Shown: in pieces, positions 17,807 through 26,429 of the stretch
How the letters are laid out: each line of letters opens with the position of its first letter
Position numbering within the stretch: the stretch's first letter is position 1
Source of the DNA: Alphaproteobacteria bacterium
Lineage (GTDB): Bacteria; Pseudomonadota; Alphaproteobacteria; Rhizobiales; Rhizobiaceae
Assembly: GCA_018823835.1 (NCBI GenBank)
Contig: JAHJHT010000002.1
Span: 372,001-436,000 of the forward strand
Reading direction: 5' to 3'
DNA: 64,000 bases
Notes under the pieces: model-generated
Seen by the model: the letters and a program-made list of their open reading frames with translations, nothing else
What the model was told of the DNA's origin: nothing
Database searches by the model: none
Program-made: the position numbers and the translations under genes

Positions 17807-18922
17807 CTACCCGCCGCGGCGCGCGTAGGTTTCGCGAGCCATCCGGCCGGTGGCCGTGTTTGCGACATCGCAAAAGCGCAGGAAGAGGTCGACCGAGGCC
17901 TGGGCGTTCGCCTCGACGATCAGCGGGCCGTCCTCCATGAAGCAGACGTCCCATCCGAGCGACCGGAAGCTGCTGATCTTCGACGCTGCATCGACGACTA
18001 TCTCAAGGCCATCCCGAAAGAACGGAATCTCGAACCCTTCAATCGTCACCCCGGTGTCTGGGTGTTCTCGATAAGGCCGCTGGCTCGGATCGAACTCGTA
18101 GCGTCTCGTCGCCGGGGTGGCGATCCGGCCGGTGTCTGGGTCAACGCGGGCCGACAGGCCGCCAGCGCCTGAATTGTCGATGCAGGATCCACCCGACCCG
18201 ATCCGCAAAACGAGCATCTCGACATGGATCTGTCCGGCATGTTTGACCGTCAGGATGCGCAGCGTGTTGAGCGCGCCGGGGTAAAGCCGGTTCATATCAG
18301 GGTGCTGCTTCAGCCGTTCCTGAATGATCCAGGTGCTTTCGTTTTCAAGGAATCCGGAGCTGTCGCCCGGCTTCCAGACGAAGGCTCCGAGGCCCAGCGA
18401 ACTGCCAAGCGGCTTGACGAACAGGTCGCCCTTGCGCTGCTTCAGGAAGGCGGCGACCTGCTCGAGCGGGACCAGGACGCCCTGACCGTCCACGATCGTG
18501 CCCGGTCCGTACTTGGAGAAGAACTCCTGAATGACCGGATAGCCGAGTTCCTGCATCCAGATTCTGAACCGGCGCTTGTCGCCGACAAGCTGCAGGTCGG
18601 CATTGCGGTTCAGATCGAACTGCACCTTGTTGAGCAGCCGTGGCGAAACGAGTTGCCCGGCCCTGTCCGGCTCTTTCAGATACCCGCGAAACCGGAAGTA
18701 ATATCCCGGCCAGCGGCGATAGACGCGCAGAATGTCGTAGACCTCCGCCATCTGGACCGTCATCGGCTTCTTGCCGCGCGCCAGAAGCCAGGGAATGGCC
18801 GTGCAGCGTATTGCCTGCTGGAACGCCCTAAGCTTTCGCTGCATCTTCGGCAGAAATCGTGGGTCCGGCACCGGCGGATGGACCTTGCCCAGCGTCACCT
18901 GTCCTTGATCTGCTCCCGTCAT
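17807..18922 (-). CDS. Sugar-transfer-associated ATP-grasp protein
   Basis: A 371-residue protein of the sugar-transfer-associated ATP-grasp family. ATP-grasp features are a lysine-bearing strand GDLFVKPLGSSLGLGAF near residue 190, NTLRILTVKHAG near 238, and the metal-binding end GPLIVEANAQASVDL near 340. The start ATG 18922 is preceded by GCGAGGG. Members of this family are found with polysaccharide genes and are thought to ligate an amino group donor to a sugar polymer. It converges on the glycosyltransferase at 16855 and is separated by about 290 bases from the tRNA-Arg gene. Confidence 0.8.
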   Translation of the reverse strand: MTGADQGQVTLGKVHPPVPDPRFLPKMQRKLRAFQQAIRCTAIPWLLARGKKPMTVQMAEVYDILRVYRRWPGYYFRFRGYLKEPDRAGQLVSPRLLNKVQFDLNRNADLQLVGDKRRFRIWMQELGYPVIQEFFSKYGPGTIVDGQGVLVPLEQVAAFLKQRKGDLFVKPLGSSLGLGAFVWKPGDSSGFLENESTWIIQERLKQHPDMNRLYPGALNTLRILTVKHAGQIHVEMLVLRIGSGGSCIDNSGAGGLSARVDPDTGRIATPATRRYEFDPSQRPYREHPDTGVTIEGFEIPFFRDGLEIVVDAASKISSFRSLGWDVCFMEDGPLIVEANAQASVDLFLRFCDVANTATGRMARETYARRGG

Positions 18923-19211
18923 GATCCCTCGCCGGTTTGGGATTTCATACAGGCGACGTCTGCGTTGCGAAAGTCTGTCGGACTGCCGGCCCGCCGTCCA
19001 TCCAAGGGTCGTTCGGGAGCGGGGCCACACCTGCGCATCCCCGGGAAACCTCCTGCCGTGAGGTCCTGGCGGCTCCATCCCCCGCCGTTCACCCGCAAGC
19101 CCGGCGCAGCCTCCATATTGGCCGTTGATGCGACATGTCTCTTCGGCTATGACAGCCAGGTCGCGGCGGCCGTCAGGCTCCCGCGCCCGGAGCCGCTTCG
19201 GTTCCCGGCCA

Positions 19212-19288
<77 letters not shown>

Positions 19289-19548
19289 ATAAATGAAACA
19301 ATTTGGACGCGCGGGCCCACTCGGCGAAATGCTCTGGCCGGCAGAACGTCCGAAGCACGGCCTTCCACCGGCCCCTTCCGAAACGAAAAATGCCGCTCGG
19401 GCTGATTCCGGAGCGCCGGCGCTTCGCCTCAACATCCAATCGTCGAGCTCGTCGGCCGTCCCCGGTTATGGGAGAGTCGTCGGAAACAGCTGAACCGAAG
19501 ATCAATCACGGACAAATCTGCGATAGAGACCAGAGGCACCGCACCTCT

Positions 19549-20367
19549 TCAACCGATGGCCTTTCGAAAGGCCGCCAGCTCATCTTCCGCGATTCCGGAA
19601 ACCTCCGAAGGTGAAGGATAGGTGCCCGCGCCGACTTCCGCCCTGAAACCAGCCAGTGCTTCCGTTCGTGCGTCCCTGACCTGCCGGTGCAGCGATGCCA
19701 GATCGCCCCAGGCGCGTGCGTGGCGCGGCCGCCGCCCCGACTCGCCGCAGATGTCGGACGTGAACAGGAATATGACGTCGGCGTCCGGCCCCGATCCCAA
19801 GGAGACGGTCACAAGCCCGGTACGTCGGTTGATCTCGGACATCACCTGGGCCGGAATGATCTCGCATTCGACGGCGAATGCTCCGGCGTCCTCGAGCCGC
19901 CGGAAACGGTCCAACAACTGCACCGCTTCCGATGCCGTCTTGCCGACGGCACGCACGCCGCCGACCCAGGTCGACTTGCGCGGCACAAAGCCGAGATGGC
20001 CCATAACCGGTATCTGTTCGTCGGCAAGCATCCGCACCGTCGCCTCGCCGCGGCCGGTGATGACGGCGTCTGCCCCGGCGACGATCGCCGAGAAAGCGGT
20101 CTTGAGGATTTCGTCGGACGTCACCGCGTCGGCGAAGCCGAGTGCGGCCGTGACAAAGACCCTGCCAGACCCTTCCCGCACGCGCGGCACGTTGACGGCG
20201 CGGCAGACCACCATCTCGATGCCGGCTGCTTCTGCCGCAGCCGCTTCATCGGCGGTCTCGGCCGTTACCTGCGCGGCGTGGCGTCCGCTGCCGCGCAGGG
20301 CACGAAGCCCGGCGACGGTCTGGCTGCGCTCGACATCCCGGCCGCCGAAATCGAAGATTCGCGGCAT
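19549..20367 (-). CDS. PanB-like (ketopantoate hydroxymethyltransferase family) enzyme in a ribose-type operon
   Basis: A 272-residue TIM-barrel protein resembling 3-methyl-2-oxobutanoate hydroxymethyltransferase. It keeps the central block IPVMGHLGFVPRKSTWVGG (near 118), the VRAVGKTASEA segment, AGAFAVECEIIPAQV with the catalytic Glu (near 168), and the late DVIFLFTSDICGES segment corresponding to the usual LF-DMLG. The GDSLG-type metal-binding motif of true PanB is missing; the equivalent place reads MVVCRAVN, so the magnesium Asp ligands are not evident. It is the last gene of the ribose-type operon. I infer a related aldol or retro-aldol reaction on another substrate, not pantothenate synthesis. 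Confidence 0.7.
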   Translation of the reverse strand: MPRIFDFGGRDVERSQTVAGLRALRGSGRHAAQVTAETADEAAAAEAAGIEMVVCRAVNVPRVREGSGRVFVTAALGFADAVTSDEILKTAFSAIVAGADAVITGRGEATVRMLADEQIPVMGHLGFVPRKSTWVGGVRAVGKTASEAVQLLDRFRRLEDAGAFAVECEIIPAQVMSEINRRTGLVTVSLGSGPDADVIFLFTSDICGESGRRPRHARAWGDLASLHRQVRDARTEALAGFRAEVGAGTYPSPSEVSGIAEDELAAFRKAIG

Positions 20368-20373
20368 GCTGCC

Positions 20374-20835
20374 TCAGCCCTTGAGCTTCTTGGCGTAATA
20401 GTCGGGGGCAACGACACCTTCCTTTGAGAACCAGGCAGGCACGTCGACGCCGGAATAGAGCAGGATGTTGCCCCAAGGATCGAAGGCGCCTGTGCGCACG
20501 ATGACCTTGGCCTTGGCTGCCATCTCGCCCAGAATGGCTTCGTGCTTGACCGGCACGAAATCGGCGCCGGCAAACAGCCGCTCGATCTTCTTCAGGAGCG
20601 GGACGTTGTTGACGGGCAGCGTGTCGGCATAGGACACCTTCTCGGCGATGAAGTGCTCGGCGATCGGCGTCAGAACCGTCTCCAGGTCGGGAACGTCCGG
20701 CGTGATCGCCAGGTCGATGCGCCAGGCGCTTGACGGAATGGGAAACCCCGCGTCGCAGACGATCATCAGGTCGCCATGCCCCATGGAAGCGATGGCATGC
20801 GCGAGTTCGGCATTGAGTAGACGATTGCGGTTCAC
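20374..20835 (-). CDS. rbsD: D-ribose pyranase (RbsD family)
   Basis: Interconverts pyranose and furanose forms of ribose so that ribokinase can use it. The 153-residue product begins NRNRLLNAELAHAIASMGHG, with the catalytic His in SMGHGDLMIVCDAGFPIP, and ends with YSGVDVPAWFSKEG, all matching RbsD/FucU-type pyranases. I place the start at GTG 20835, which has AAGGAA upstream and overlaps the rbsK stop by four bases (GTGA); an ATG at 20850 is the alternative. At 153 residues it is slightly longer than E. coli RbsD (139). Confidence 0.85.
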   Translation of the reverse strand: MNRNRLLNAELAHAIASMGHGDLMIVCDAGFPIPSSAWRIDLAITPDVPDLETVLTPIAEHFIAEKVSYADTLPVNNVPLLKKIERLFAGADFVPVKHEAILGEMAAKAKVIVRTGAFDPWGNILLYSGVDVPAWFSKEGVVAPDYYAKKLKG

Positions 20836-21791
20836 TGGCTTTCCTTCCAAGTCGTCATGATGGCTTTCTCATACATAGCGTCGGCCTGCGCCCGCTGCGG
20901 CAGGCTCGGCACCACGCCGAGCTTGGTGCAGGCAATAGCGCCGCACACGACACCGAAGCGGACAGCGTCGACGATGTCTCGGCCCTCGGCCAGCGCCACG
21001 GCAAATCCCGAGTTGAATGCGTCGCCGGCTCCCGTCGTGTCGGTCACCTCCACCGGCACGGCTGGCACCATGATGTCGAGCTCGTCGGTGAGGATCAGTG
21101 CACCGGTGCGGCCGAGCGTCACCACGACATTACGAACGCCACGGCGGCGCAGTTCGCCGGCGAGTTCGCGCGAGGAACGCGGGTCGTCAGCCGGGAAGCC
21201 GAGCAGGATGCGCAACTCGCTCTCGTTCGGGGTTAGGTAGTCGACATTGGCAAACACCGCCTCGGGCAGGGGCCGCGCCGGCGCCGGGTTGAGGATCGTC
21301 TTGGCGCCATGCTTGCGGCCGAGTTCCATGGCCCGGGCGGCGGCCTCGACCGGCACCTCGAGCACCGTCATGACCACGTCGCTCTCGGCAATGCGCTTCT
21401 CGCCGGCATCGACGCTCGTTGCGTCCATGAGTTCGTTGGCGCCCATGTCCAAGATGATAAAGTTCTCGCCCTTGTCGTTGAGGATGATGAAGCCGACGCC
21501 GGTCGCGCGCTCGGTACGCACGCGCACGAGCGACGTGTCGACCCCTTCGGCCGCGTAGAGTTCGGTGCCGATGCTGGCCAGCTTGTCGGTACCGAGCATG
21601 GCAAGCAGGGACGAACGAGAACCGAGCCGCGCCGTGGCCACTGCCTGGTTGGAGCCCTTGCCGCCCGGACCCATGTCGAAGTCGGTGCCAAGCATGGTCT
21701 CGCCGAAGATCGGCAGCTTGGGCGCGCGCATGGTCAGCCCAACCGCGAAGCTTCCCACGATGGTGATGATCGGTCCTGTCGTGTCCGCCAT
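20832..21791 (-). CDS. rbsK: Ribokinase (PfkB family)
   Basis: Phosphorylates ribose or a related sugar with ATP. The 319-residue product has the N-terminal PfkB pattern GSFAVGLTMRAPKLPIFGET, the substrate-binding block GPGGKGSNQAVATARLG near residue 45, and the C-terminal signature VTDTTGAGDAFNSGFAVAL with the catalytic Asp near 255. The start is set at ATG 21791; a GTG at 21797 that overlaps the ATPase stop is also possible. It sits between the ABC ATPase and the ribose pyranase, supporting a ribose or ribose-like pathway. Confidence 0.88.
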   Translation of the reverse strand: MADTTGPIITIVGSFAVGLTMRAPKLPIFGETMLGTDFDMGPGGKGSNQAVATARLGSRSSLLAMLGTDKLASIGTELYAAEGVDTSLVRVRTERATGVGFIILNDKGENFIILDMGANELMDATSVDAGEKRIAESDVVMTVLEVPVEAAARAMELGRKHGAKTILNPAPARPLPEAVFANVDYLTPNESELRILLGFPADDPRSSRELAGELRRRGVRNVVVTLGRTGALILTDELDIMVPAVPVEVTDTTGAGDAFNSGFAVALAEGRDIVDAVRFGVVCGAIACTKLGVVPSLPQRAQADAMYEKAIMTTWKESQ

Positions 21792-21793
21792 GC

Positions 21794-23308
21794 TCACGAT
21801 GCCATTGCCCCCTGCAGTACAGCTTCCTCATTGACCGAAGCACCGGTCAATTCGCTCGATATGCGGCCGTTTCGCATGACCAGAACCCTGGCGGCGTTGC
21901 CGATCAGTTCGGGAATTTCCGAGGATATCATCAGAACGGCAACCCCCTCCTGGGCGATGCCGCGCAGGATTGCATAGATTTCGGCCTTGGCGCCGACATC
22001 GATGCCCCGCGTCGGCTCGTGCAGCACAAGGATGCTCGGTGCGGTGACCAGGCTGCGGCCCAGAATGATCTTTTGCTGGTTGCCGCCCGAAAGCGTACCC
22101 AGGCGCTGCCCGAGATGCGAGATGCGCGCGTCGAGCCTGGCGACCTGCGCCCTCGCCTCGCGCCTGATACCGGCGCGGCGCAGAAAGCCGGCCAGCGAAA
22201 AGCGAGGCAGCGACGCCGCCACGACATTTTCCGCAACGCTCATCGACAGCAGTCCCCCGGCCCCGCGGCGATCTGCCGGAACGTAGGTCATGCCATTTCG
22301 GATCGAGCCCAGCGGGTCAAGAGGTTGCAGTTCCGTGCCGCCGACGGCAATCCGGCCGGTGCGCTGGCACAGTCCGAACAGCGCCTCGCCCAGCATGTCC
22401 TTGCCTGAATCCGGCAGGCCGCCAACGCCCAGGATCTCGCCCGCGCGCACGACGAAACTGATGTTGTCGATGCCGGCGCAAGAGAGGTTCTCGACCGACA
22501 GCACGGGGTCCACATCTTCGGCCAGGGCCGGTGCCTCGAGCGCCCAGGGCGTGACCGTACCCAGATCGCGGCCGACCATCGATCGGATCAGCCGCGTCTC
22601 CGAGATGTCGTCATTGTCGATTGTTTCGATGGTGCGACCGTCCCGCATGACTGTGATGCGGTCGGCGATGTCGAGCACCTCGCGCAGATGATGCGACACA
22701 TAGATGATCGTCACGCCTTCGGCGCGCAGTTGCCGCACGACTTCGAAAAGGCGCTCGCTCTCGCGCCTCGACAGCGCGGAGTTGGGTTCGTCAAGCATCA
22801 GCAGCCGCGCCTTCTGGCGGACGGCGCGGGCAATTTCCACCAGTTGCATCTCCGCAACCGAGAGCCGCCCGACGCGCGTGTCGGGATCGAGGTCACTCAT
22901 CCCAAGCCGCGTCAAGGCCTGCCTCGTCTCGACTCGCATTGCTTCGCGCGGAACCAGGGAGGCGACGGATCGGGTCGCCATGCTCGACATCATGATGTTG
23001 TCGGCAACACTCATGGACGGGCAAAGAGCCAGTTCCTGATAGACGACGACGATGCCCGCGGCGCGGCTCAGCAGCGGCGAGGCGAAGCGGACAGCTTGCC
23101 CGTCAACGCGGATCTCGCCCTCATCGGGCTGCAGGTCGCCCGCCAGTATGTTCATCAGCGTCGACTTGCCGGCACCGTTCTCGCCGACCACGGCGTGGAC
23201 CTCGCCAGCCCTGAATCCGACTTCGATGCGGTCAAGCGCCAGCACGCCGGGAAACCGCCGCGTCACCCCGCACACTTCGACAATGGTTTGGTTCTGTGCT
23301 GCGCTCAT
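21794..23308 (-). CDS. Sugar ABC transporter ATP-binding protein, double-domain RbsA type
   Basis: Powers the sugar importer with two fused ATPase domains in 504 residues. Domain 1 has Walker A GENGAGKST (near 41) and signature LSVAEMQ (near 145) with LMLDEPNSAL. Domain 2 has the characteristic degenerate loop GLPDSGKDML (near 292), the signature LSGGNQQKIILGRSL (near 404) and LHEPTRGIDVG. This degenerate second Walker A is typical of RbsA/MglA/XylG proteins. The start is ATG 23308, since residues upstream do not fit the family. Confidence 0.9.
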   Translation of the reverse strand: MSAAQNQTIVEVCGVTRRFPGVLALDRIEVGFRAGEVHAVVGENGAGKSTLMNILAGDLQPDEGEIRVDGQAVRFASPLLSRAAGIVVVYQELALCPSMSVADNIMMSSMATRSVASLVPREAMRVETRQALTRLGMSDLDPDTRVGRLSVAEMQLVEIARAVRQKARLLMLDEPNSALSRRESERLFEVVRQLRAEGVTIIYVSHHLREVLDIADRITVMRDGRTIETIDNDDISETRLIRSMVGRDLGTVTPWALEAPALAEDVDPVLSVENLSCAGIDNISFVVRAGEILGVGGLPDSGKDMLGEALFGLCQRTGRIAVGGTELQPLDPLGSIRNGMTYVPADRRGAGGLLSMSVAENVVAASLPRFSLAGFLRRAGIRREARAQVARLDARISHLGQRLGTLSGGNQQKIILGRSLVTAPSILVLHEPTRGIDVGAKAEIYAILRGIAQEGVAVLMISSEIPELIGNAARVLVMRNGRISSELTGASVNEEAVLQGAMAS

Positions 23309-23357
23309 CTTGCGGCAGAACAGGCCGGCGGCAAGAGTGCAGCCGGCCTGCCCATTC

Positions 23358-24326
23358 TTATTTGGTGGTCGCTTCGGCGATGTTGTCCTTGGTGTAAACG
23401 CCAACGCCGGTATCGAGATTGTCGATAGGCTTGCCGTTCAGGAACTGCACGATGAGATCGACAGCGGCAAAGCCCTGCTTTTCGGGCGCCTGATCGATGG
23501 TCGCCTGAATCTGGCCTTCCTCGACAAGCTGGACCGTCTGGTCGAGGAGATCGAAGCCGACCACCTTGACCTTGTCTGCCGCATTGTTGCGCTGGACCCA
23601 GGTGCCGGCAGCAGGCGTCGAGCAGCACTCGAGCGAAAGGATGCCGGTGATGCCGGGATTTGCCAGCATGGCATTCTCGATCGCCGAATAGATTTCCTGC
23701 GGATCTGTCCCGGTGTTGAGCGTCGTGACGATCTCGATGTCGCCTGCCGTTGCCAACCCTTCGCGGGCACCCTTTTCGCGGTCGAGCGACCACTGCGCGG
23801 CCGCGTCGATGGTGGTGATCATCACCTTGCCCTTGCCGCCCAGAACATCTGCCATCAGCTTGCCGGCCTCAACGCCGGACTGCACCAGGTCCTGGCCGGC
23901 GAAGGCGAGGCGCTTGCTGTCCGGGTTGTCGGTGTTGAAGGTTACCACCGGAATGCCTGCGGCCAGCACGCGCTCGATGACAGGAGCCAGTGCGTCCGTA
24001 GAGACGGACGAAATGGCAAGACCATCCATCTTACCCATCAGCGTCTCGATTTCGCTGATCTGGCCGTCGGCGTCGGCGCCGACCGGACCGATGAAGTTTG
24101 CGTTGACCTTGTCGTCCGTGGCAGCGCGGGCGACGCCGGCCTTCATGAAGGGCGCGAACTCGTTCGACACGTCATGGTAGGAGACATAGATGTCGAGCTT
24201 CTCGCCGGCGTCGATCTTGGCCTTGATCCGCTCGGCGAGCGGGAAGTCCGAAAGGTTTGATTCCGCCTGCGCGGAATATGGAATGAGGCTGAGTGCTGCA
24301 GCCAGCAAGGCGTATTTGAATTTCAT
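23358..24326 (-). CDS. Periplasmic sugar-binding protein, RbsB-like
   Basis: Binds the imported sugar in the periplasm. The 322-residue product has a signal peptide (MKFKYALLAAALSLIPYSAQA, cleavage near residue 21) and a periplasmic-binding-protein-like domain of the LacI/RbsB type (IYVSYHDVSNEFAPFMKAG, GLAISSVSTDALAPVIERVL, TFNTDNPDS). The start ATG 24326 follows GGAGGACTAAGACC. The N-terminal 25 mature residues before the fold are longer than in E. coli RbsB, a feature of related rhizobial binding proteins for sugars other than ribose. Confidence 0.88.
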   Translation of the reverse strand: MKFKYALLAAALSLIPYSAQAESNLSDFPLAERIKAKIDAGEKLDIYVSYHDVSNEFAPFMKAGVARAATDDKVNANFIGPVGADADGQISEIETLMGKMDGLAISSVSTDALAPVIERVLAAGIPVVTFNTDNPDSKRLAFAGQDLVQSGVEAGKLMADVLGGKGKVMITTIDAAAQWSLDREKGAREGLATAGDIEIVTTLNTGTDPQEIYSAIENAMLANPGITGILSLECCSTPAAGTWVQRNNAADKVKVVGFDLLDQTVQLVEEGQIQATIDQAPEKQGFAAVDLIVQFLNGKPIDNLDTGVGVYTKDNIAEATTK

Positions 24327-24380
24327 GGTCTTAGTCCTCCCTTTGGATTCTTCCAATTGCCGGATGGTTCCGGTTTCTGC

Positions 24381-25403
24381 TCAGGCCGTTCGGCGGCGCG
24401 ACCACTTGTCGATGCCGACAGCGATGATGATGACGAGGCCGATCATGAGTTCCTGCACAAAGGGCGAGACGCCCATGAGCACGAGCCCATTGCGCATCAC
24501 CCCGATGATCAGGACCCCGAGAATGGTGCCTAGGATGGTGCCCTCGCCGCCCGACAGCGACGCACCGCCGACGATTGTCGCGGCGATGACGTCAAGTTCC
24601 AGGCCAAGCCCGGTTCGGCCGGCCTGGCCGCTCGGCAGGAATGCGAGGCTGAGAATTCCGGCTAAGGCCGCGAGAGCGCCCATCAGCACGAAGGCCCAAA
24701 TCTTCATGGTATTGACCGAGATGCCCGACACCCGAGCGGCCTTGGCGCTGCCGCCGACGGCAAAGATGCGAAACCCGAAATTGGTGCAGGACAGGATGAC
24801 CCATGCACAGGCTGCAATGATGACGAAGAACACGAGTTGCATCGGCACAACGCCGAACAGATAGCCCTGCCCCATATAGGAAAAGGAGGACAACACCTCG
24901 GGCTGCGCGCCATTGCGCAGGTTGACGGTTACCGGCTGGCCGTTGGTGAGGATCAGCGCCGCGCCGCGCACGATGCTGAGCATGCCGAGCGTGGCAATCA
25001 GCGAGGGCAGCCGGCCATAGGTCGATAGCAATCCGTTGATCATGCCGATGATCATGCCGGCGAGAACGCCGACCGCGATGGCCGGCAGCAGCGCCCAGCC
25101 GGCGATGATCAGCATCCCCGTCGACAGGCCGGAAAATGCATAAATCGACCCGACCGAGAGGTCGACCTCGCCGGCAATGAGTACGAATGTCATGCCGACG
25201 GCCATGACGCCGAGAAGCGAAATCTGGCGTCCGACATTGAGCAGGTTGGTCGACGTCAGGAATCCGTCGGTTGCAAATGTGAGAAAGAGGCACAAAACGG
25301 CGAGCGCGATGAACACGCCCGCCTCGCGCGCCCGTAACAGGCGCCCGAGCGAAAGCCGGTCCATGGATCGAGTGCGGGCGCCCGTCGACACGGCGTCTGC
25401 CAT
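24381..25403 (-). CDS. Sugar ABC transporter permease, RbsC-like
   Basis: Inner-membrane channel of the sugar importer, 340 residues with about eight to ten helices. It carries the family blocks GMTFVLIAGEVDLSVGSIYA (near 70), GRLPSLIATLGMLSIVRG (near 120) and IVGGASLSGGEGTILGTILG (near 275), all diagnostic of RbsC/XylH-type permeases (BPD_transp_2). The start ATG 25403 is preceded by a strong GGGAGGAG site. It is transcribed after the PhyH gene with about 110 bases between. Confidence 0.9.
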   Translation of the reverse strand: MADAVSTGARTRSMDRLSLGRLLRAREAGVFIALAVLCLFLTFATDGFLTSTNLLNVGRQISLLGVMAVGMTFVLIAGEVDLSVGSIYAFSGLSTGMLIIAGWALLPAIAVGVLAGMIIGMINGLLSTYGRLPSLIATLGMLSIVRGAALILTNGQPVTVNLRNGAQPEVLSSFSYMGQGYLFGVVPMQLVFFVIIAACAWVILSCTNFGFRIFAVGGSAKAARVSGISVNTMKIWAFVLMGALAALAGILSLAFLPSGQAGRTGLGLELDVIAATIVGGASLSGGEGTILGTILGVLIIGVMRNGLVLMGVSPFVQELMIGLVIIIAVGIDKWSRRRTA

Positions 25404-25515
25404 ACATACTCCTCCCTGCGGAACAACCACCTCATGGTGCGCTGTGCCCCGCCTACTCCCGGTCCTGCCGCAAGCAGCAGGACCACACTTGGCCCCGGCC
25501 GTCGCCGGGAATCAC

Positions 25516-26292
25516 TCAGGCTGCCTGCTCTGCCTTCATCATGAAGCTTCCGGCAGGCACCTTTTCCAGAGCTTCGAAATTCCCGTACTCGCGCACCCGC
25601 TTGAACGGCGCGTTCTCGACCGCGTTGTAGGAACAGATGTATCCCCAGCGATAGGTGTCTGAACGGTTGGCATCCGAGCGGTGCAGGAGATTGCCGTCGA
25701 AAACCAGAACGTCACCGGCATCCATCTCTACATAGACATGCTCGTAGCGCTTCAGCGCTGCCTCAAGGTGCTCTTGCTCGACATTGGTCTGGTCGTTCTC
25801 GCGAATGTGGTTCAGTCGGCCGAGCTTGTGCGTGGCCTTGAGGACCTGGAGGCATCCGTTCTCCTTGGTCGCCTTGTCGAGCGCGACATAGATGCTCATC
25901 ATTTCGGGCGCGAGGCAGCCGTAGTTGTACCAGTAACCGAAGTCCTGGTGCCATTCCCAGGCACCGCCTTCGTTGGGCTGCTTCATCGTCATCTTGTGGC
26001 TGTAGAGGTAGATCGGCTTGCCGACGGCGTCTTCTGCCAGATCGACCATCCGCTCGTCGCGTGCCAGCAGGCCGTACTGGTCGTCCTCGGCTCTGGTCCA
26101 CATCTTGAGCAAGGTCGTCTTGCCCTCCTTGTCGCCCTTGGCCATCACGGCTCCGGACTTGGTCTCGGCTTCGAGCTGGGCGCGCGCGCGATCGCGAAAC
26201 GTATCGACTTCGTTGTTGCTCAGCAGGCCCTTGCGGATGATGTAGCCATCGCGGGCGTAGGCGGTCGCCTCTTCAGCGGACATTGCGAGCAT
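25516..26292 (-). CDS. Phytanoyl-CoA dioxygenase (PhyH) family Fe(II)/2-oxoglutarate oxygenase
   Basis: A 258-residue non-haem iron oxygenase. The iron facial triad is visible as His-X-Asp in WEWHQDFGYWYNYG (near 116) and a distal His in GNLLHRSDANRSDT (near 205), followed by the Arg that anchors 2-oxoglutarate. The family hydroxylates diverse small molecules. The start ATG 26292 follows CTAGGGAGGT. It is the first gene of the ribose-type ABC operon and faces the AraC regulator, suggesting that it oxidises the imported compound or a derivative before the sugar part is used. Confidence 0.85.
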   Translation of the reverse strand: MLAMSAEEATAYARDGYIIRKGLLSNNEVDTFRDRARAQLEAETKSGAVMAKGDKEGKTTLLKMWTRAEDDQYGLLARDERMVDLAEDAVGKPIYLYSHKMTMKQPNEGGAWEWHQDFGYWYNYGCLAPEMMSIYVALDKATKENGCLQVLKATHKLGRLNHIRENDQTNVEQEHLEAALKRYEHVYVEMDAGDVLVFDGNLLHRSDANRSDTYRWGYICSYNAVENAPFKRVREYGNFEALEKVPAGSFMMKAEQAA

Positions 26293-26429
26293 AGATACCT
26301 CCCTAGGCAATTTCCGTCTGGCCGGACTGCACCGCTTGACGATGCAACCCTTGGCCTTGATGCCGACATTACGGTCGCATGGCAGTTGACGGAATGGACG
26401 GGCGGTCTCGATTTTTGTATAAAACGCGC

